Both the position numbers and the translations under genes were made by a program. Shown one piece after another: positions 46,055-55,653 of a DNA stretch of 64,000 bases (position 1 is its first letter; every line of letters begins with the position of its first letter). The DNA lies in contig CAYFLK010000001.1 in the NCBI GenBank assembly GCA_964344035.1, positions 62,001 to 126,000 of the forward strand, given 5' to 3'. This DNA is from UBA1014 sp964344035. GTDB taxonomy: Bacteria > SAR324 > NAC60-12. Below the pieces are notes generated by a model. It worked only from the letters and a program-made list of their open reading frames with translations. It made no database searches and was not told the DNA's origin.

Positions 46055-46489
46055 ATGCCCAAAGAAATTGAATTTGATGAGTTGAAAATTGGCGATCCAA
46101 TTCCAGAATTGGTCAAAGGACCGATCACTCGTACTCAGCTCGCTCTTTTTGCCGGGGCGTCAGGAGATCACAACCCGATACACCTGGATGATGCTGAAGC
46201 CCGGGCAGGAGGGTTGTCCGGAGTGATTGTGCACGGAATGCTAAACATGGCGTTCCTTGGACAACTTTTGACACATTGGGTCCCTCAATCCGCGGTACGG
46301 ACTTTCCGCACCCGTTTCTCGGCAATGGCTTATCCAGGAGACACTGTCACATGCAAGGGTGTGATTGCCGGAAAAAAACAAGAAGCGGATGAAAACCTGG
46401 TTGAACTGGATATTGTTGTTGAAAACCAAAACGGTGACATCTTGTTGAAGGGAAGCGCTTCAATAGCAGAAATAAATCGCAGTGTTTGA
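46055..46489 (+). CDS. MaoC-like (R)-specific enoyl-CoA hydratase
   Basis: The 144-residue hot-dog protein carries the hydratase motif: FAGASGDHNPIHLDDAEAR, with catalytic Asp and His in GDHNPIH, then GGLSGVIVHGMLNMAFLGQ. It is expected to add water across the double bond of enoyl-CoA. Its partner with the non-catalytic hot-dog fold is immediately upstream, so the two likely form a heteromeric hydratase. It is followed by a 273-bp leader with an unusual inverted repeat before HyuA. Confidence 0.93.
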   Translation: MPKEIEFDELKIGDPIPELVKGPITRTQLALFAGASGDHNPIHLDDAEARAGGLSGVIVHGMLNMAFLGQLLTHWVPQSAVRTFRTRFSAMAYPGDTVTCKGVIAGKKQEADENLVELDIVVENQNGDILLKGSASIAEINRSV

Positions 46490-46535
46490 ACGAGTTGATT
46501 TATAGAATTAAGCGCATACAGATTTGCATTAATAA

Positions 46536-46651
46536 TTAACCCTACAACGACACTTATACGGTTAGGCCGCTGTTTTTATCAGCATAAACAAAAAACTGAA
46601 TTATTCAATGATTTCAGTGTGAGTCTGGCCAACCCTACGTTGTAGGGTTAA
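46536..46651. repeat. Inverted repeats in the hyuA leader
   Basis: TTAACCCTACAACG (46536-46549) is the exact reverse complement of CGTTGTAGGGTTAA (46638-46651), 14 base pairs separated by 88 bases. A third copy of AACCCTAC at 46631-46638 also pairs with the same right arm, giving a tight hairpin AACCCTAC-GTT-GTAGGGTT (46631-46649). The two pairings exclude each other. The 273-bp spacer has no other recognisable content. Confidence 0.8.
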
Positions 46652-46762
46652 GATGAAACAAGTGTGATGCTGTTTGTCATCGATTACATGCTCCGACCAA
46701 ACGCTTACAACACGTGAATTTAAAAAATCCAGTTTTTCCTGCAAACCAATAATAAATCTATC

Positions 46763-48826
46763 ATGTCCCTGAAAATAGGTATTGATGTCGGAGGCACATT
46801 TACCGATTTCTACGCAGTCGGAGATGAACAAGAGCCGGTGATCCACAAAGTACTTTCAACCCCGGACGACCCCTCACTTGCAGTTGTCAGCGGATTGAAT
46901 GAACTGGCCGGGATGATCAATTTATCAGGGCCGTTTATTTCATCCATAGACACTATCGTACATGGAACGACTGTTACAACGAACACCACCCTGACACGAA
47001 CCGGGGCGAAATCGGGATTAATTACTACTGAAGGAGTGCGGGATGCGCTGGAGATGCGCCGCGGCATCCGCGAAGAACAGTACAACAACCGGTACACTAA
47101 TGTCGAACCGCTGGTACCGCGCTATCTGAGAATAGGTGTAGAAGGGCGGCTTGACCGAAACGGGAGGGAAATTACCCCCTTGAACATGGAACAAGTCCGG
47201 AAGGCAGTTGAATTATTTAAGCAAGAAAGTGTGGAGGCAGTGTCCATTTGCTTTATGAACGCCTTTACCAATCCGGAACACGAAAAACAAGCCGCCGAAT
47301 TCGTCCGGAGTGAAATGCCTGGCGCCTATCTCAGTGTTTCCACCAGCCTGCTGCCCTCAATCCGGTTTTATGAACGGGTAAGCACAACCGTGCTGAACTC
47401 ATATATCGGACCAAAGCTGGACCACTACCTAGGTCAGCTGCGGCTGCGTTTAAAGGACGCGGGGTTCAAGGGAGCATTGCTGATCATGCAGTCCAACGGA
47501 GGGATAATGACTCCTGAACATGCTAGGGCCAGCGCGGTTCAGACCCTGCTTTCCGGTCCTTCTTCCGGACCTGGTGCGGGGATGGTGTATGCCCGGGCCA
47601 ATGGTCAAAGCAAGTGCATTGTGATTGACATGGGTGGGACTAGTTTTGAAGCGGCATTGGTGGCGGAAAACCCGATAGTTGCCAATTCAGGGAAAATAGA
47701 CCGCCATCACATTGCCTTGCCAATGTTGGACATTCACACCATCGGGGCAGGTGGGGGCTCCATCGGCTGGATTGACGATGGAGGGTTGCTCCGCATGGGG
47801 CCAAAAAGCGCGGGGGCAGACCCTGGCCCCGCCTGTTACCAAAAAGGCGGGCACTTACCGACCACTACGGACGCTAATCTGATACTCGGTTTTCTTAATC
47901 CTGATTTCTTCGCCGGAGGACATATCCGCCTGGATGTTGAGGCTTCGAGGAACGCCGTAGAAGAACACGTTGCCAAACCGTTAGGATTTGATATAAATCG
48001 TGCTGCGGCAGGGATGTACCGTATTGCCTGCACCAACATGGCTCAGGGAGTGCGTGAAATTTCCATTCGGCGCGGTTTTGACCCACGCGAGTTTCCTTTG
48101 GTGGTGGCCGGTGGCGCCGGTCCGATCCATTCCTGCCTGATTTGCAATGAACTTGAAATTCCATTGCAGATTGTTCCACGCGAATCGTCAATTCTATGTG
48201 CTGTCGGTATGTTGATGAGCGATATTAAACATGATTTTATCCGTACCTTTGTTTCGCGTCTCGACCATATCGATTGGGAAAAGCTGGGAAGCATGGTTGG
48301 AGAAATGCAAAGAGAGGGAAGCAGCTTGCTCAAAGAGGCCATGATTCCCAATGACCGGCAGGCGCACCTGATCAAATTCGATTGCCGTTACCTCAAGCAG
48401 TACCACGAGGTTTCATTTCCGGTGTCTGCACAGGTTTTCGAAAAACGAGATATTGAAGGGATAACAAAAGCTTTTCATGACGAACATAGCCGCTTGTATG
48501 GATACACCCTGGAAGAAGACGGGACCCCGATTGAAATCATAAATGTGCGTGTGCAGTCTTTGGGGAAGACTGTGAAACCTGGCCAGAGGAAGGACTCTCC
48601 GGGCAATCCCGATCCCTCCGAAGCTTTCAAGGAGCGGCGCAGGATTTATGTATTTGAGGATGAGGATTTTCAAGTTGTGCCGGTTTACGATGGACACAGG
48701 CTGCGTCCGGGTCACCGCATTCAAGGCCCTGCGATGATAGAGCAGGTGACCACCGCGGTTTTCGTCAGCAGGTCTTTCGATTGCAAATGTGATCCATACA
48801 TGTCCTTAACGTTAAAGCGCAGCTGA
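46763..48826 (+). CDS. HyuA-family protein (hydantoinase A / oxoprolinase / acetone carboxylase-like)
   Basis: The 687-residue protein is the ATP-binding (actin-fold) subunit of the hydantoinase/oxoprolinase/ketone carboxylase superfamily: GIDVGGTFTDFYAV at residues 5-18, HGTTVTTNTTLTRTGA, IDMGGTSFEAAL, and TIGAGGGSIGWID. These enzymes use ATP to open cyclic amides or to activate carbonyl compounds for carboxylation. The actual reaction is not settled by sequence. HyuB follows 100 bases downstream. Placement inside an acyl-CoA locus argues for conversion of a cyclic or carbonyl substrate before CoA activation. Confidence 0.88.
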   Translation: MSLKIGIDVGGTFTDFYAVGDEQEPVIHKVLSTPDDPSLAVVSGLNELAGMINLSGPFISSIDTIVHGTTVTTNTTLTRTGAKSGLITTEGVRDALEMRRGIREEQYNNRYTNVEPLVPRYLRIGVEGRLDRNGREITPLNMEQVRKAVELFKQESVEAVSICFMNAFTNPEHEKQAAEFVRSEMPGAYLSVSTSLLPSIRFYERVSTTVLNSYIGPKLDHYLGQLRLRLKDAGFKGALLIMQSNGGIMTPEHARASAVQTLLSGPSSGPGAGMVYARANGQSKCIVIDMGGTSFEAALVAENPIVANSGKIDRHHIALPMLDIHTIGAGGGSIGWIDDGGLLRMGPKSAGADPGPACYQKGGHLPTTTDANLILGFLNPDFFAGGHIRLDVEASRNAVEEHVAKPLGFDINRAAAGMYRIACTNMAQGVREISIRRGFDPREFPLVVAGGAGPIHSCLICNELEIPLQIVPRESSILCAVGMLMSDIKHDFIRTFVSRLDHIDWEKLGSMVGEMQREGSSLLKEAMIPNDRQAHLIKFDCRYLKQYHEVSFPVSAQVFEKRDIEGITKAFHDEHSRLYGYTLEEDGTPIEIINVRVQSLGKTVKPGQRKDSPGNPDPSEAFKERRRIYVFEDEDFQVVPVYDGHRLRPGHRIQGPAMIEQVTTAVFVSRSFDCKCDPYMSLTLKRS

Positions 48827-48926
48827 AGTTAAGAGAGGCAGGTTCATAATAAAGATGGTCCAATGGGTTTATAATTCTCTTTGTTGATCTTGTAATCGTA
48901 TCAAACTTAAATTCCGTAATTTCACC

Positions 48927-50606
48927 ATGATCGAAATTGATCCTATCTTCCTTTCAGTATACGCAAACACATTTAAATCGATCACTGATGAAATGAGCAT
49001 TGTTGTGGAAAAAACCACGCGTTCACCGATTTTGTGCGAGGCAAAGGATTTTGTTACGGGTCTCTATGATGCACATGGGAACATGCTTGAACAAACCGAA
49101 AACCTGCCGATTCTGGCTTTCTCGCTGGCCCCTGTATGCCGCTATCTAGTTGATTATTTTGGAGATGATATTCATCAAGGGGATGTCATATTCCACAATG
49201 ACGTCTTCAGTTATGGAAACCAGAATAACGATGTTGCTGTGTTCCGGCCTGTTTTTTATGAGAACAGACTGGTGGCCTGGACCGCTGTAAAGGGACACCA
49301 GGCAGACATCGGGGGAAATGTGCAGGGCGGTTATAACCCCAATGCCACCGAAGTCTGGCAGGAAGCGCTCAGGATACCCCCGGTGAAAGTGTATGAAAAG
49401 GGAAAGCTGCGCCGGGATGTGTGGGACCTGATTTTTGCAAACATCCGTCTGGAAATCGTCCGGCATGATATGAAAGCGCAGATGGGCGCCTGCAAAGTCG
49501 GGGAACGGCGGGTGCAGGAAATGTTGAAAAAATACGGCCTCCTGCATTTTGAATCTCATAAATCAGCCCTGTTTGACGCCACCCGGAAAATGATGGAAGC
49601 GGAGATAGCCAAAATCCCAAACGGAATCTACACCGGGAAAGGGAATGTCTATTTCGATGGCCATCATGAAGGAAGCGAGTTCACTATCAGAGTTAAGATA
49701 GTGGTGGAAGACAACGCAATCACATTCGACTATTCCGAAACTGATAAGCAAACAAATGGGTTTGTCAATGGCACTTACACCTCGAGCGCATCAGCGACAC
49801 TGCTAACTTTTTTGCAGATGGTGAACCCGGATATTCCTCACAATGAAGGGATGGTCACCCCGATTATGATCACCATACCTGATGGCTCCATCCTCAATGC
49901 TTCCTACCCGAAGGCGACAACTTTCGGTAACCACCTATGTCCACCGAATGCCGATGCAGTCATCAGGGCGCTGGCTCCGGTTATTCCTGAGCGTGTCACA
50001 GCGGGATGGAACAATCTGCTGTGTTCACTCACTGCCGGGTTCGATGCGGAAAAAAACGAGCGTTATGTGGATATCGGATTCATGGGGTTGAAAGGTGGTT
50101 CCGGAGCGATGCGTGGAACCGACGGTTACGATCACATAGGCATGATAGACGCGTCCGGAGGCGTTCTCGATCAGGATTATGAAATGTTTGAACAGCAAAC
50201 CCCGCATCGTCTGCTTAAACATGAATATGTCACCGATTCCGCCGGCGCCGGTCAATGGCGCGGAGGGCTGGGGGTGGAAACGAATTTTCTGATAGGCTCC
50301 GACGACACACAGGTCGTGGTCTTTGGTGACGGTGATTTTGAACCCGCTTTCGGCCTCTTCGGAGGCAAGGATAGTATTTTAAACACCATTGAATTGACCT
50401 ATCTGGACGGAAGAAAAGTTACCCCCAACAACAAAGACCTCATCATGGGTGTGCCTAAAGAAACTCACTACCACCAAATCGCCGGCGGCGGCGGAGGATA
50501 CGGCAATCCCAAAAGCCGTGACCATGCGAAAATAAAGGAAGAAGTTAGAAACGGAGTAATTTCTCCACAAGCGGCGCGGAATGTTTATGGAGTGGATGAT
50601 CTTTAA
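48927..50606 (+). CDS. HyuB-family protein (hydantoinase B / oxoprolinase-like)
   Basis: The 559-residue partner of HyuA. Diagnostic segments are MSIVVEKTTRSPILCEAKDF, IHQGDVIFHNDVFS, VKGHQADIGGNVQGG and SAGAGQWRGGLGVETNFL near residues 430-450, all at family positions; the C-terminus has HQIAGGGGGYGNP. HyuB carries the catalytic centre that works on the phosphorylated intermediate formed by HyuA. Length is normal for HyuB (about 500-600). It ends 40 bases before a small membrane protein gene. Confidence 0.9.
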   Translation: MIEIDPIFLSVYANTFKSITDEMSIVVEKTTRSPILCEAKDFVTGLYDAHGNMLEQTENLPILAFSLAPVCRYLVDYFGDDIHQGDVIFHNDVFSYGNQNNDVAVFRPVFYENRLVAWTAVKGHQADIGGNVQGGYNPNATEVWQEALRIPPVKVYEKGKLRRDVWDLIFANIRLEIVRHDMKAQMGACKVGERRVQEMLKKYGLLHFESHKSALFDATRKMMEAEIAKIPNGIYTGKGNVYFDGHHEGSEFTIRVKIVVEDNAITFDYSETDKQTNGFVNGTYTSSASATLLTFLQMVNPDIPHNEGMVTPIMITIPDGSILNASYPKATTFGNHLCPPNADAVIRALAPVIPERVTAGWNNLLCSLTAGFDAEKNERYVDIGFMGLKGGSGAMRGTDGYDHIGMIDASGGVLDQDYEMFEQQTPHRLLKHEYVTDSAGAGQWRGGLGVETNFLIGSDDTQVVVFGDGDFEPAFGLFGGKDSILNTIELTYLDGRKVTPNNKDLIMGVPKETHYHQIAGGGGGYGNPKSRDHAKIKEEVRNGVISPQAARNVYGVDDL

Positions 50607-50645
50607 CTTGAAGTCAATCGTATTGTGGATATTAAATCCATACAA

Positions 50646-51059
50646 ATGAGTGAAAAAAGAGAAAGATATTACCGCCTTCTTTTTCTTTTATGTGCAGTTT
50701 ATGACATAGTCCTCGGCATACTCTTCATTTTCTTTTATGAATTGGCGTTCAGTGTACTGGGCATAGTTGATAAGTTGCCTGTTTTTGGCGGTTATATCTC
50801 TCTGATCGGTGCTTTCCTTTTTGTCATAGGTATAGCCTACTGGCTTATTTATAGAGGAGATTTTTATAAGAACCTCGATCTGATTACCGTTGGGGCACTG
50901 TACAAACTTGCATACTGCACAGTATCATTTTTCTATTTTAGTGTTGGTGATGTGCCGCACATCGTTTTTGTCGCGCTTTTTGGGGTAATAGATTTAATTA
51001 TGTTTGTTCTGATGATGGAATGTATTTTCTTTCTGAAGAGGTCTTCAGAATTACAATAA
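50646..51059 (+). CDS. Small four-helix membrane protein, unknown
   Basis: From ATG 50646 (MSEKRERYYRLLFLLC) the protein has 137 residues; GTG 50625 would add seven. Four hydrophobic segments are seen (about residues 9-28, 42-65, 82-100, 104-126 from the ATG). No family is recognised. It lies in the middle of the acyl-CoA locus, 40 bases after hyuB and 28 before the acyl-CoA dehydrogenase gene, on the same strand, so it is probably cotranscribed. Whether it takes part in the pathway is unknown. Confidence 0.7.
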   Translation: MSEKRERYYRLLFLLCAVYDIVLGILFIFFYELAFSVLGIVDKLPVFGGYISLIGAFLFVIGIAYWLIYRGDFYKNLDLITVGALYKLAYCTVSFFYFSVGDVPHIVFVALFGVIDLIMFVLMMECIFFLKRSSELQ

Positions 51060-51087
51060 TTGGTTTCCCGTGCGAGTTATTCAATAA

Positions 51088-52215
51088 ATGGACTTCAATC
51101 TTTCCAGCGAGCAGCAACTGGTTCAGGAAACGTTCGCCCGTTTCAGTGATGAGCAGATAGCTCCCCAGGCAGAGGAGATCGATGAGGCGCACGCTTTCCC
51201 GGAGGAGCTTTTCCGGAAGCTCGGTGATTTGGGTTTTTTCGCCATGCGTTATCCTGATGATGTAGGCGGCGTTGACGCGGATTTGCAAACCTTCTGTCTG
51301 GCATTGACGGAAATCGCGCGCGGTTCACTATCACTTGCCGGTTGCGCCGCTATGCAGTCGTTGATGGGAACCAAGTTTTTGCAAATGCTTGGAAGCGATA
51401 AAATACATCAACGGCTGTTAAAACCGGCGTTAAAAGGAAAAAAAATCGGTGCAATCTGCATGACAGAACCAAACGCCGGAAGTGATCTGGGAAGCATAGC
51501 CACTTATGCTGAAAAAACGAATGGGGGGTACAAACTCACTGGTCAAAAAACGTGGGTCACATCCGCACCGGTGGCTGATTTCTTCACGGTATTCGCGAAG
51601 TGTGGAGCGGAGGGGAAATTGAGTATTTTCCTGGTTGAAAAAGATTTCAAGGGCATAAGCGTGGGAAGGGCCATCGGGAAAATGGGTGTGTGGGCCCTTC
51701 AGACTTCTGAGGTTTCGTTTGACGAATGCCATGTTCCTCAGGGCCACCGTTTGAGTAAAAAAGAAGGAGACGGAGAAGAACACTTACGCAAACTACTGGC
51801 GGAAATCCGCATAATTACTGGGGCAATGGCGGTCGGCACGGCCCGGGCAGCGCTGGCGGAAGCCGTGCGTTACGCCGGAGAGCGACAACAGTTCGGCAAG
51901 CCAATCAACCGCTTTCAGGCGGTTCAGATGAAACTCGCCGAAATGGCCACAGACCTTGAAGCCGCCATTCATCTGGTGCGGTATGCGGCGTGGCTCCACG
52001 ATAATGACAAGCCGCACCATAAGGAATCCGCAATGGCAAAACTGTTTGCCTCTGAAAGCGCTGCGGCAGTGTGCGACAAGGCTGCGCGGGTGCTTGCTTC
52101 CTACGGTTATGCTATGGAATACCCTGTTCAGCGATACTTGCGGGATATCCGCTTCACGCTGATCGGGGGAGGGACCAGTGAAATTCTGAAACTGATCATT
52201 GCCAAGGGGCTTTGA
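51088..52215 (+). CDS. Acyl-CoA dehydrogenase
   Basis: The 375-residue FAD enzyme introduces an alpha-beta double bond into an acyl-CoA. Motifs: GAICMTEPNAGSDLGS and the KTWVTSAPVADFF flavin region, ERQQFGKPINRFQAVQMKLA, and the C-terminal RDIRFTLIGGGTSEILK. Many short/medium-chain members have a catalytic glutamate in YEGT at this last site; here the position is glycine (IGGGT), as in isovaleryl/long-chain types whose base lies in an earlier helix. The glutamate in ALAEAVRYAGERQQFG is a candidate. The usual partner is electron-transfer flavoprotein, which is not in the window. Confidence 0.93.
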   Translation: MDFNLSSEQQLVQETFARFSDEQIAPQAEEIDEAHAFPEELFRKLGDLGFFAMRYPDDVGGVDADLQTFCLALTEIARGSLSLAGCAAMQSLMGTKFLQMLGSDKIHQRLLKPALKGKKIGAICMTEPNAGSDLGSIATYAEKTNGGYKLTGQKTWVTSAPVADFFTVFAKCGAEGKLSIFLVEKDFKGISVGRAIGKMGVWALQTSEVSFDECHVPQGHRLSKKEGDGEEHLRKLLAEIRIITGAMAVGTARAALAEAVRYAGERQQFGKPINRFQAVQMKLAEMATDLEAAIHLVRYAAWLHDNDKPHHKESAMAKLFASESAAAVCDKAARVLASYGYAMEYPVQRYLRDIRFTLIGGGTSEILKLIIAKGL

Positions 52216-52239
52216 TTTATCCACTATCCCTGTCAAATA

Positions 52240-52632
52240 ATGAAACGAAAAATCCGAATATTGCTTGCCAAACCAGGGTTGGACGGTCATGACGTGGGCG
52301 TAAAAGTGGTCGCGCACGGTTTGAAGGACGCTGGATTTGAAGTCATCTACCTGGGGTTGCGGCAGACCCCCGAAGCCATAGCTGCGGCCGCCCGGGACGA
52401 AGATGTTGACGTCATTGGCGTTTCCATACTTTCCGGTGCGCACCTGCCTCTATGTGCAAAACTCCGGGACCTTTTCATTGCTCAACAACTTAACGATAAG
52501 CTCTGGATTGTCGGGGGGAACATACCGGAAAATGATCGTGATGAACTGCGCAGGTTGGGATACCGTGGTGTTTTCCCCACGGGTACACCGCTGGATGAAA
52601 TCAGTTCTGAGATCCGGAGGTATTTCTCATGA
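52240..52632 (+). CDS. B12-binding small subunit of acyl-CoA mutase
   Basis: The 130-residue cobalamin-binding subunit has the base-off/His-on signature DxHxxG in PGLDGHDVGVK (about residues 13-23), followed by SILSGAH and VGGNIPENDRDEL. It holds adenosylcobalamin for the large subunit encoded next, overlapping it by four bases (ATGA). Separate small and large subunits are typical of archaeal-type methylmalonyl-CoA mutase and of isobutyryl-, 2-hydroxyisobutyryl- and other acyl-CoA mutases. Confidence 0.95.
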   Translation: MKRKIRILLAKPGLDGHDVGVKVVAHGLKDAGFEVIYLGLRQTPEAIAAAARDEDVDVIGVSILSGAHLPLCAKLRDLFIAQQLNDKLWIVGGNIPENDRDELRRLGYRGVFPTGTPLDEISSEIRRYFS

Positions 52633-54266
52633 AAACTGAAACTGATAATCGGATCCCGGACATGACAAAACCTGGTGTCGACAACCCAGTTATCAACGAA
52701 TCCGGAATCCGTATCAAGACCCTCTATACCGAGGAGGATGTCAAAGGTTCCGGTGGGTTCGATACAAGCATCCCCGGAGAACCTCCGTTTACTCGTGGAA
52801 TCCACCCGCACATGTACCGCAAACGTCCATGGACCATGCGCCAGTACACCGGGTTTGCCAATGCCGCGGACACCAACGAGAGGTTCCACTATCTGATACG
52901 CAACGGACAAACCGGGTTGAATGTGGCATTCGATTTGCCAACACAGTGTGGCTATGATTCCGATGCGCCGGAAGCATCAGGGGAAGTCGGGCGTGTAGGC
53001 ATGGCCGTGGACTCGCTGCGTGATTTTGAGATTGCATTTGACGGCATTGACCTTGACAGGATCACTGTCTCTTTGACCATCAACGGTGCGGCGGCAATTT
53101 TAATCGCCATGTATTTTGCCATGGCGGAAAAACGGGGATACTATCTCAAAACACTGCGCGGAACCGCCCAAAACGACATTCTTAAGGAATTCATCGGGCG
53201 CGGTACTTGGGTTTTTCCGGTTAAGCCATCCATGAAACTGGTGGCAGACACCGTGGAATATTGCGCGGCAAACGCTCCGAAATACAGCCCCGTAAGTGCT
53301 TGCGGATACCACATTCGGGAATCCGGCGCGAATCCGGCACAAGAAATCGGATACGCGTTCTGCATTGCAAAAGCTTATATTGACGATGTTTTGAAGCGCG
53401 GTTTGGACATTGACGAATTCGCGGGGCGGCTTTCGTTCAATTTCAACATCTTCGGAAACCTGTTTGAACAGGTGGCTAAGTTCCGTGCCGCGCGGAGGCT
53501 ATGGGCTAAGATAATCCTGGAAGAATACGGCGCGAAAAATCCAAAATCAGGGTGGCTGAGAATGATAGCCGGCGGTGGCGGCAGCGGATTGACCATCCAG
53601 CAGCCGGAAAACAACATCGTGCGCGGCGCTTTTTACGCGCTAGTGGGCGCCCTTTCCGGGGCGCAGACAATGGCATTGTGTTGTTATGATGAGGCATACA
53701 CAATTCCCAGTCCCAAGGCGCAGCATATTTCATTGCGAACCATGCAGCTGCTTGTCGAGGAAATAGGGCTTGCGGACACAGTTGATCCCCTGGGGGGGAG
53801 TTACTATGTAGAAACCCTGACCAATGACATGGAAAAAAGGATTGTTGCCGTAATGCAGGAAGTAGACGCGAAAGGCGGGATCGTTAATGCCGTTGCTGAA
53901 GGCAGGATACAGGCACAGGTGTCCGCGCAGGCGTACCGCCATCAAAAAGATATCGAATCTGGAAAATTCCGCAAAATCGGGGTGAACTGTTACGTGGATG
54001 AAAACGAGGAAACTCCCGAAGTGGAACTGCATCCCTACAATGAACAGGATGCAAAAACTCAGGTTGAAGGGTTGAAAAACCTCCGCCACACACGCAACAA
54101 GAAAGAAGTTGAAAGCTCGCTGTCGCAGTTGAGGAAGGCCGTGCAAATGGACATGAACGTGATGCCTGCCCTGATTGATGCAGTCAAAACCTACGCCACG
54201 GTTGGTGAAATGACGAATGTGATGGTTGAGGTTTTCGGACGTTATCAGGAACCGATCCGGTTTTAA
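52629..54266 (+). CDS. Acyl-CoA mutase large subunit (methylmalonyl-CoA mutase family)
   Basis: The 545-residue substrate-binding subunit catalyses a radical 1,2-rearrangement of a CoA thioester. TMRQYTGF keeps the tyrosine that contacts methylmalonyl carboxylate in the classic enzyme, GRGTWVFP keeps the arginine, and SACGYHIRESGA the histidine. These favour a dicarboxylic acyl-CoA. However, the stretch normally reading about F-H-T-Q-T-A-G-S-T is LRMIAGGGGSGLTIQQPENN here, and SFNFNIFGNLFEQ replaces the usual SFFFNAHNN type. It may therefore have a distinct substrate. No epimerase or MeaB chaperone is nearby. Confidence 0.92.
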   Translation: MKTETDNRIPDMTKPGVDNPVINESGIRIKTLYTEEDVKGSGGFDTSIPGEPPFTRGIHPHMYRKRPWTMRQYTGFANAADTNERFHYLIRNGQTGLNVAFDLPTQCGYDSDAPEASGEVGRVGMAVDSLRDFEIAFDGIDLDRITVSLTINGAAAILIAMYFAMAEKRGYYLKTLRGTAQNDILKEFIGRGTWVFPVKPSMKLVADTVEYCAANAPKYSPVSACGYHIRESGANPAQEIGYAFCIAKAYIDDVLKRGLDIDEFAGRLSFNFNIFGNLFEQVAKFRAARRLWAKIILEEYGAKNPKSGWLRMIAGGGGSGLTIQQPENNIVRGAFYALVGALSGAQTMALCCYDEAYTIPSPKAQHISLRTMQLLVEEIGLADTVDPLGGSYYVETLTNDMEKRIVAVMQEVDAKGGIVNAVAEGRIQAQVSAQAYRHQKDIESGKFRKIGVNCYVDENEETPEVELHPYNEQDAKTQVEGLKNLRHTRNKKEVESSLSQLRKAVQMDMNVMPALIDAVKTYATVGEMTNVMVEVFGRYQEPIRF

Positions 54267-54297
54267 TCAATTGCGAAGATGACTTGCAAATCAGTAA

Positions 54298-55500
54298 TTG
54301 CAGATCATGCAAGGCACAATACTATCTGTTGAACAAGCCCTGGCAATGCCATACGCCACGCTGCGTTTTGTGCAACTGGGGTGGCGTGTAATCCGGGTTG
54401 AAGCAGCGCCGGTGGGGAATCACTTGCCAGGTGACCCAAACCGCTATATCGGCGCGAAGATCGCGGATGATACACGGCACAGTTACTTCATCGCGCCAAA
54501 TGTGGGCAAGGAATCTATTGCTCTGAATCTCAAAGACGCACAGGCACACAAAGCCATCAGGCAGATTATAAAGGAGTTGAATATTGATGTTTTCTGCTGC
54601 AACACACTTCCCGGACGTTACGAGCAGTTCGGCATCGATTACGAAACTCTCCGTTCGGCCAAGCCGGATTTAATCTGGGCCGGCATTTCGGCGATGGGCC
54701 CGGATTATCCTAATGTGCCGGGTTACGACCCGATGATGCAGGCGATGGCAGGGCACATGGAACTCACGGGTGATCCGAACGGCCCGCCGATGGCTTCCGG
54801 AATACCATTGATTGATCTCAAAGCCGGTGATGAAGTCTATGCCGGGGTTTGCCTTGCGCTGGCAGAGCGCTCAATATCAGGTCATGGACGGCGCATCGAC
54901 GTTTCCATGCTGCAGGCTGCCGCGTCCTGGTTGATTACGACGCTGCCGTTGGTCGATTTTGATTGTGATCCCTCTGAAATTACGCGTTCCGGGAACGAAC
55001 ACCGCAAGTTCATTCCAACCAATGCATATCCATGCACAGACGGTTTTTTGCTGATGGCCATCGGTAGTGATGCGCAGTGGCGTCGACTGACGGAAATCCC
55101 GCGTTTCCGTGCAGTCTCCAATAAAAACCGCGATACAAATGCTGGACGCCTGTCAGATCGTGTGCGGATTCACCATGATATTGCGGCAATCACCACGGGA
55201 ATTTCCAGTACCGAACTTGCGGAAGAACTGCGACATGCATCAATACCGAATGCACCTATTTTGAATATTCCGCAGGTCGGAGAACTGGAAGCGCTGAGGC
55301 GCAAACGCATAACTACCACCACGCCGGAAGGCAAATCCATCCGCATGCAGCCGCCGGCTGTGGATTGGGAAGGTACAAAAACGGATTTGCCGTTTCCGCC
55401 TAGTTACGGAGAACAAACCCGTAGCGTGCTGGAAGAAGCCGGTTACTCCGGAAGAGAAATAAATAAACTGATTGAAAGCGGTGTAGCTGCAGGGAAATGA
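54298..55500 (+). CDS. Family III (CaiB/BaiF) CoA-transferase
   Basis: The 400-residue protein moves CoA between carboxylic acids through an aspartyl-CoA thioester. MPYATLRFVQLGWRVIRVEA corresponds to the N-terminal family motif, and the acceptor aspartate is Asp173 in GIPLIDLKAGDE (counting from TTG 54298; ATG 54307 is the other possible start). VSMLQAAASWL and GNEHRKFIPTNAYPC follow. It probably activates the imported substrate with CoA taken from a pathway product. It follows the mutase by 31 bases. Confidence 0.92.
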   Translation: MQIMQGTILSVEQALAMPYATLRFVQLGWRVIRVEAAPVGNHLPGDPNRYIGAKIADDTRHSYFIAPNVGKESIALNLKDAQAHKAIRQIIKELNIDVFCCNTLPGRYEQFGIDYETLRSAKPDLIWAGISAMGPDYPNVPGYDPMMQAMAGHMELTGDPNGPPMASGIPLIDLKAGDEVYAGVCLALAERSISGHGRRIDVSMLQAAASWLITTLPLVDFDCDPSEITRSGNEHRKFIPTNAYPCTDGFLLMAIGSDAQWRRLTEIPRFRAVSNKNRDTNAGRLSDRVRIHHDIAAITTGISSTELAEELRHASIPNAPILNIPQVGELEALRRKRITTTTPEGKSIRMQPPAVDWEGTKTDLPFPPSYGEQTRSVLEEAGYSGREINKLIESGVAAGK

Positions 55501-55653
55501 ATTTTGGTCACTAATAATTTCAGAAAGGACAAACAGGAGGTGCTGGTTTTTTTAATTCCTTGGTTTGCTCCCTTTGCTGTTTATCCGGTTTATACTGGTT
55601 CCTGCAGATAATTAAAATATCTGGTTTCAAACCAATCATAAGGAATGGTTTCA

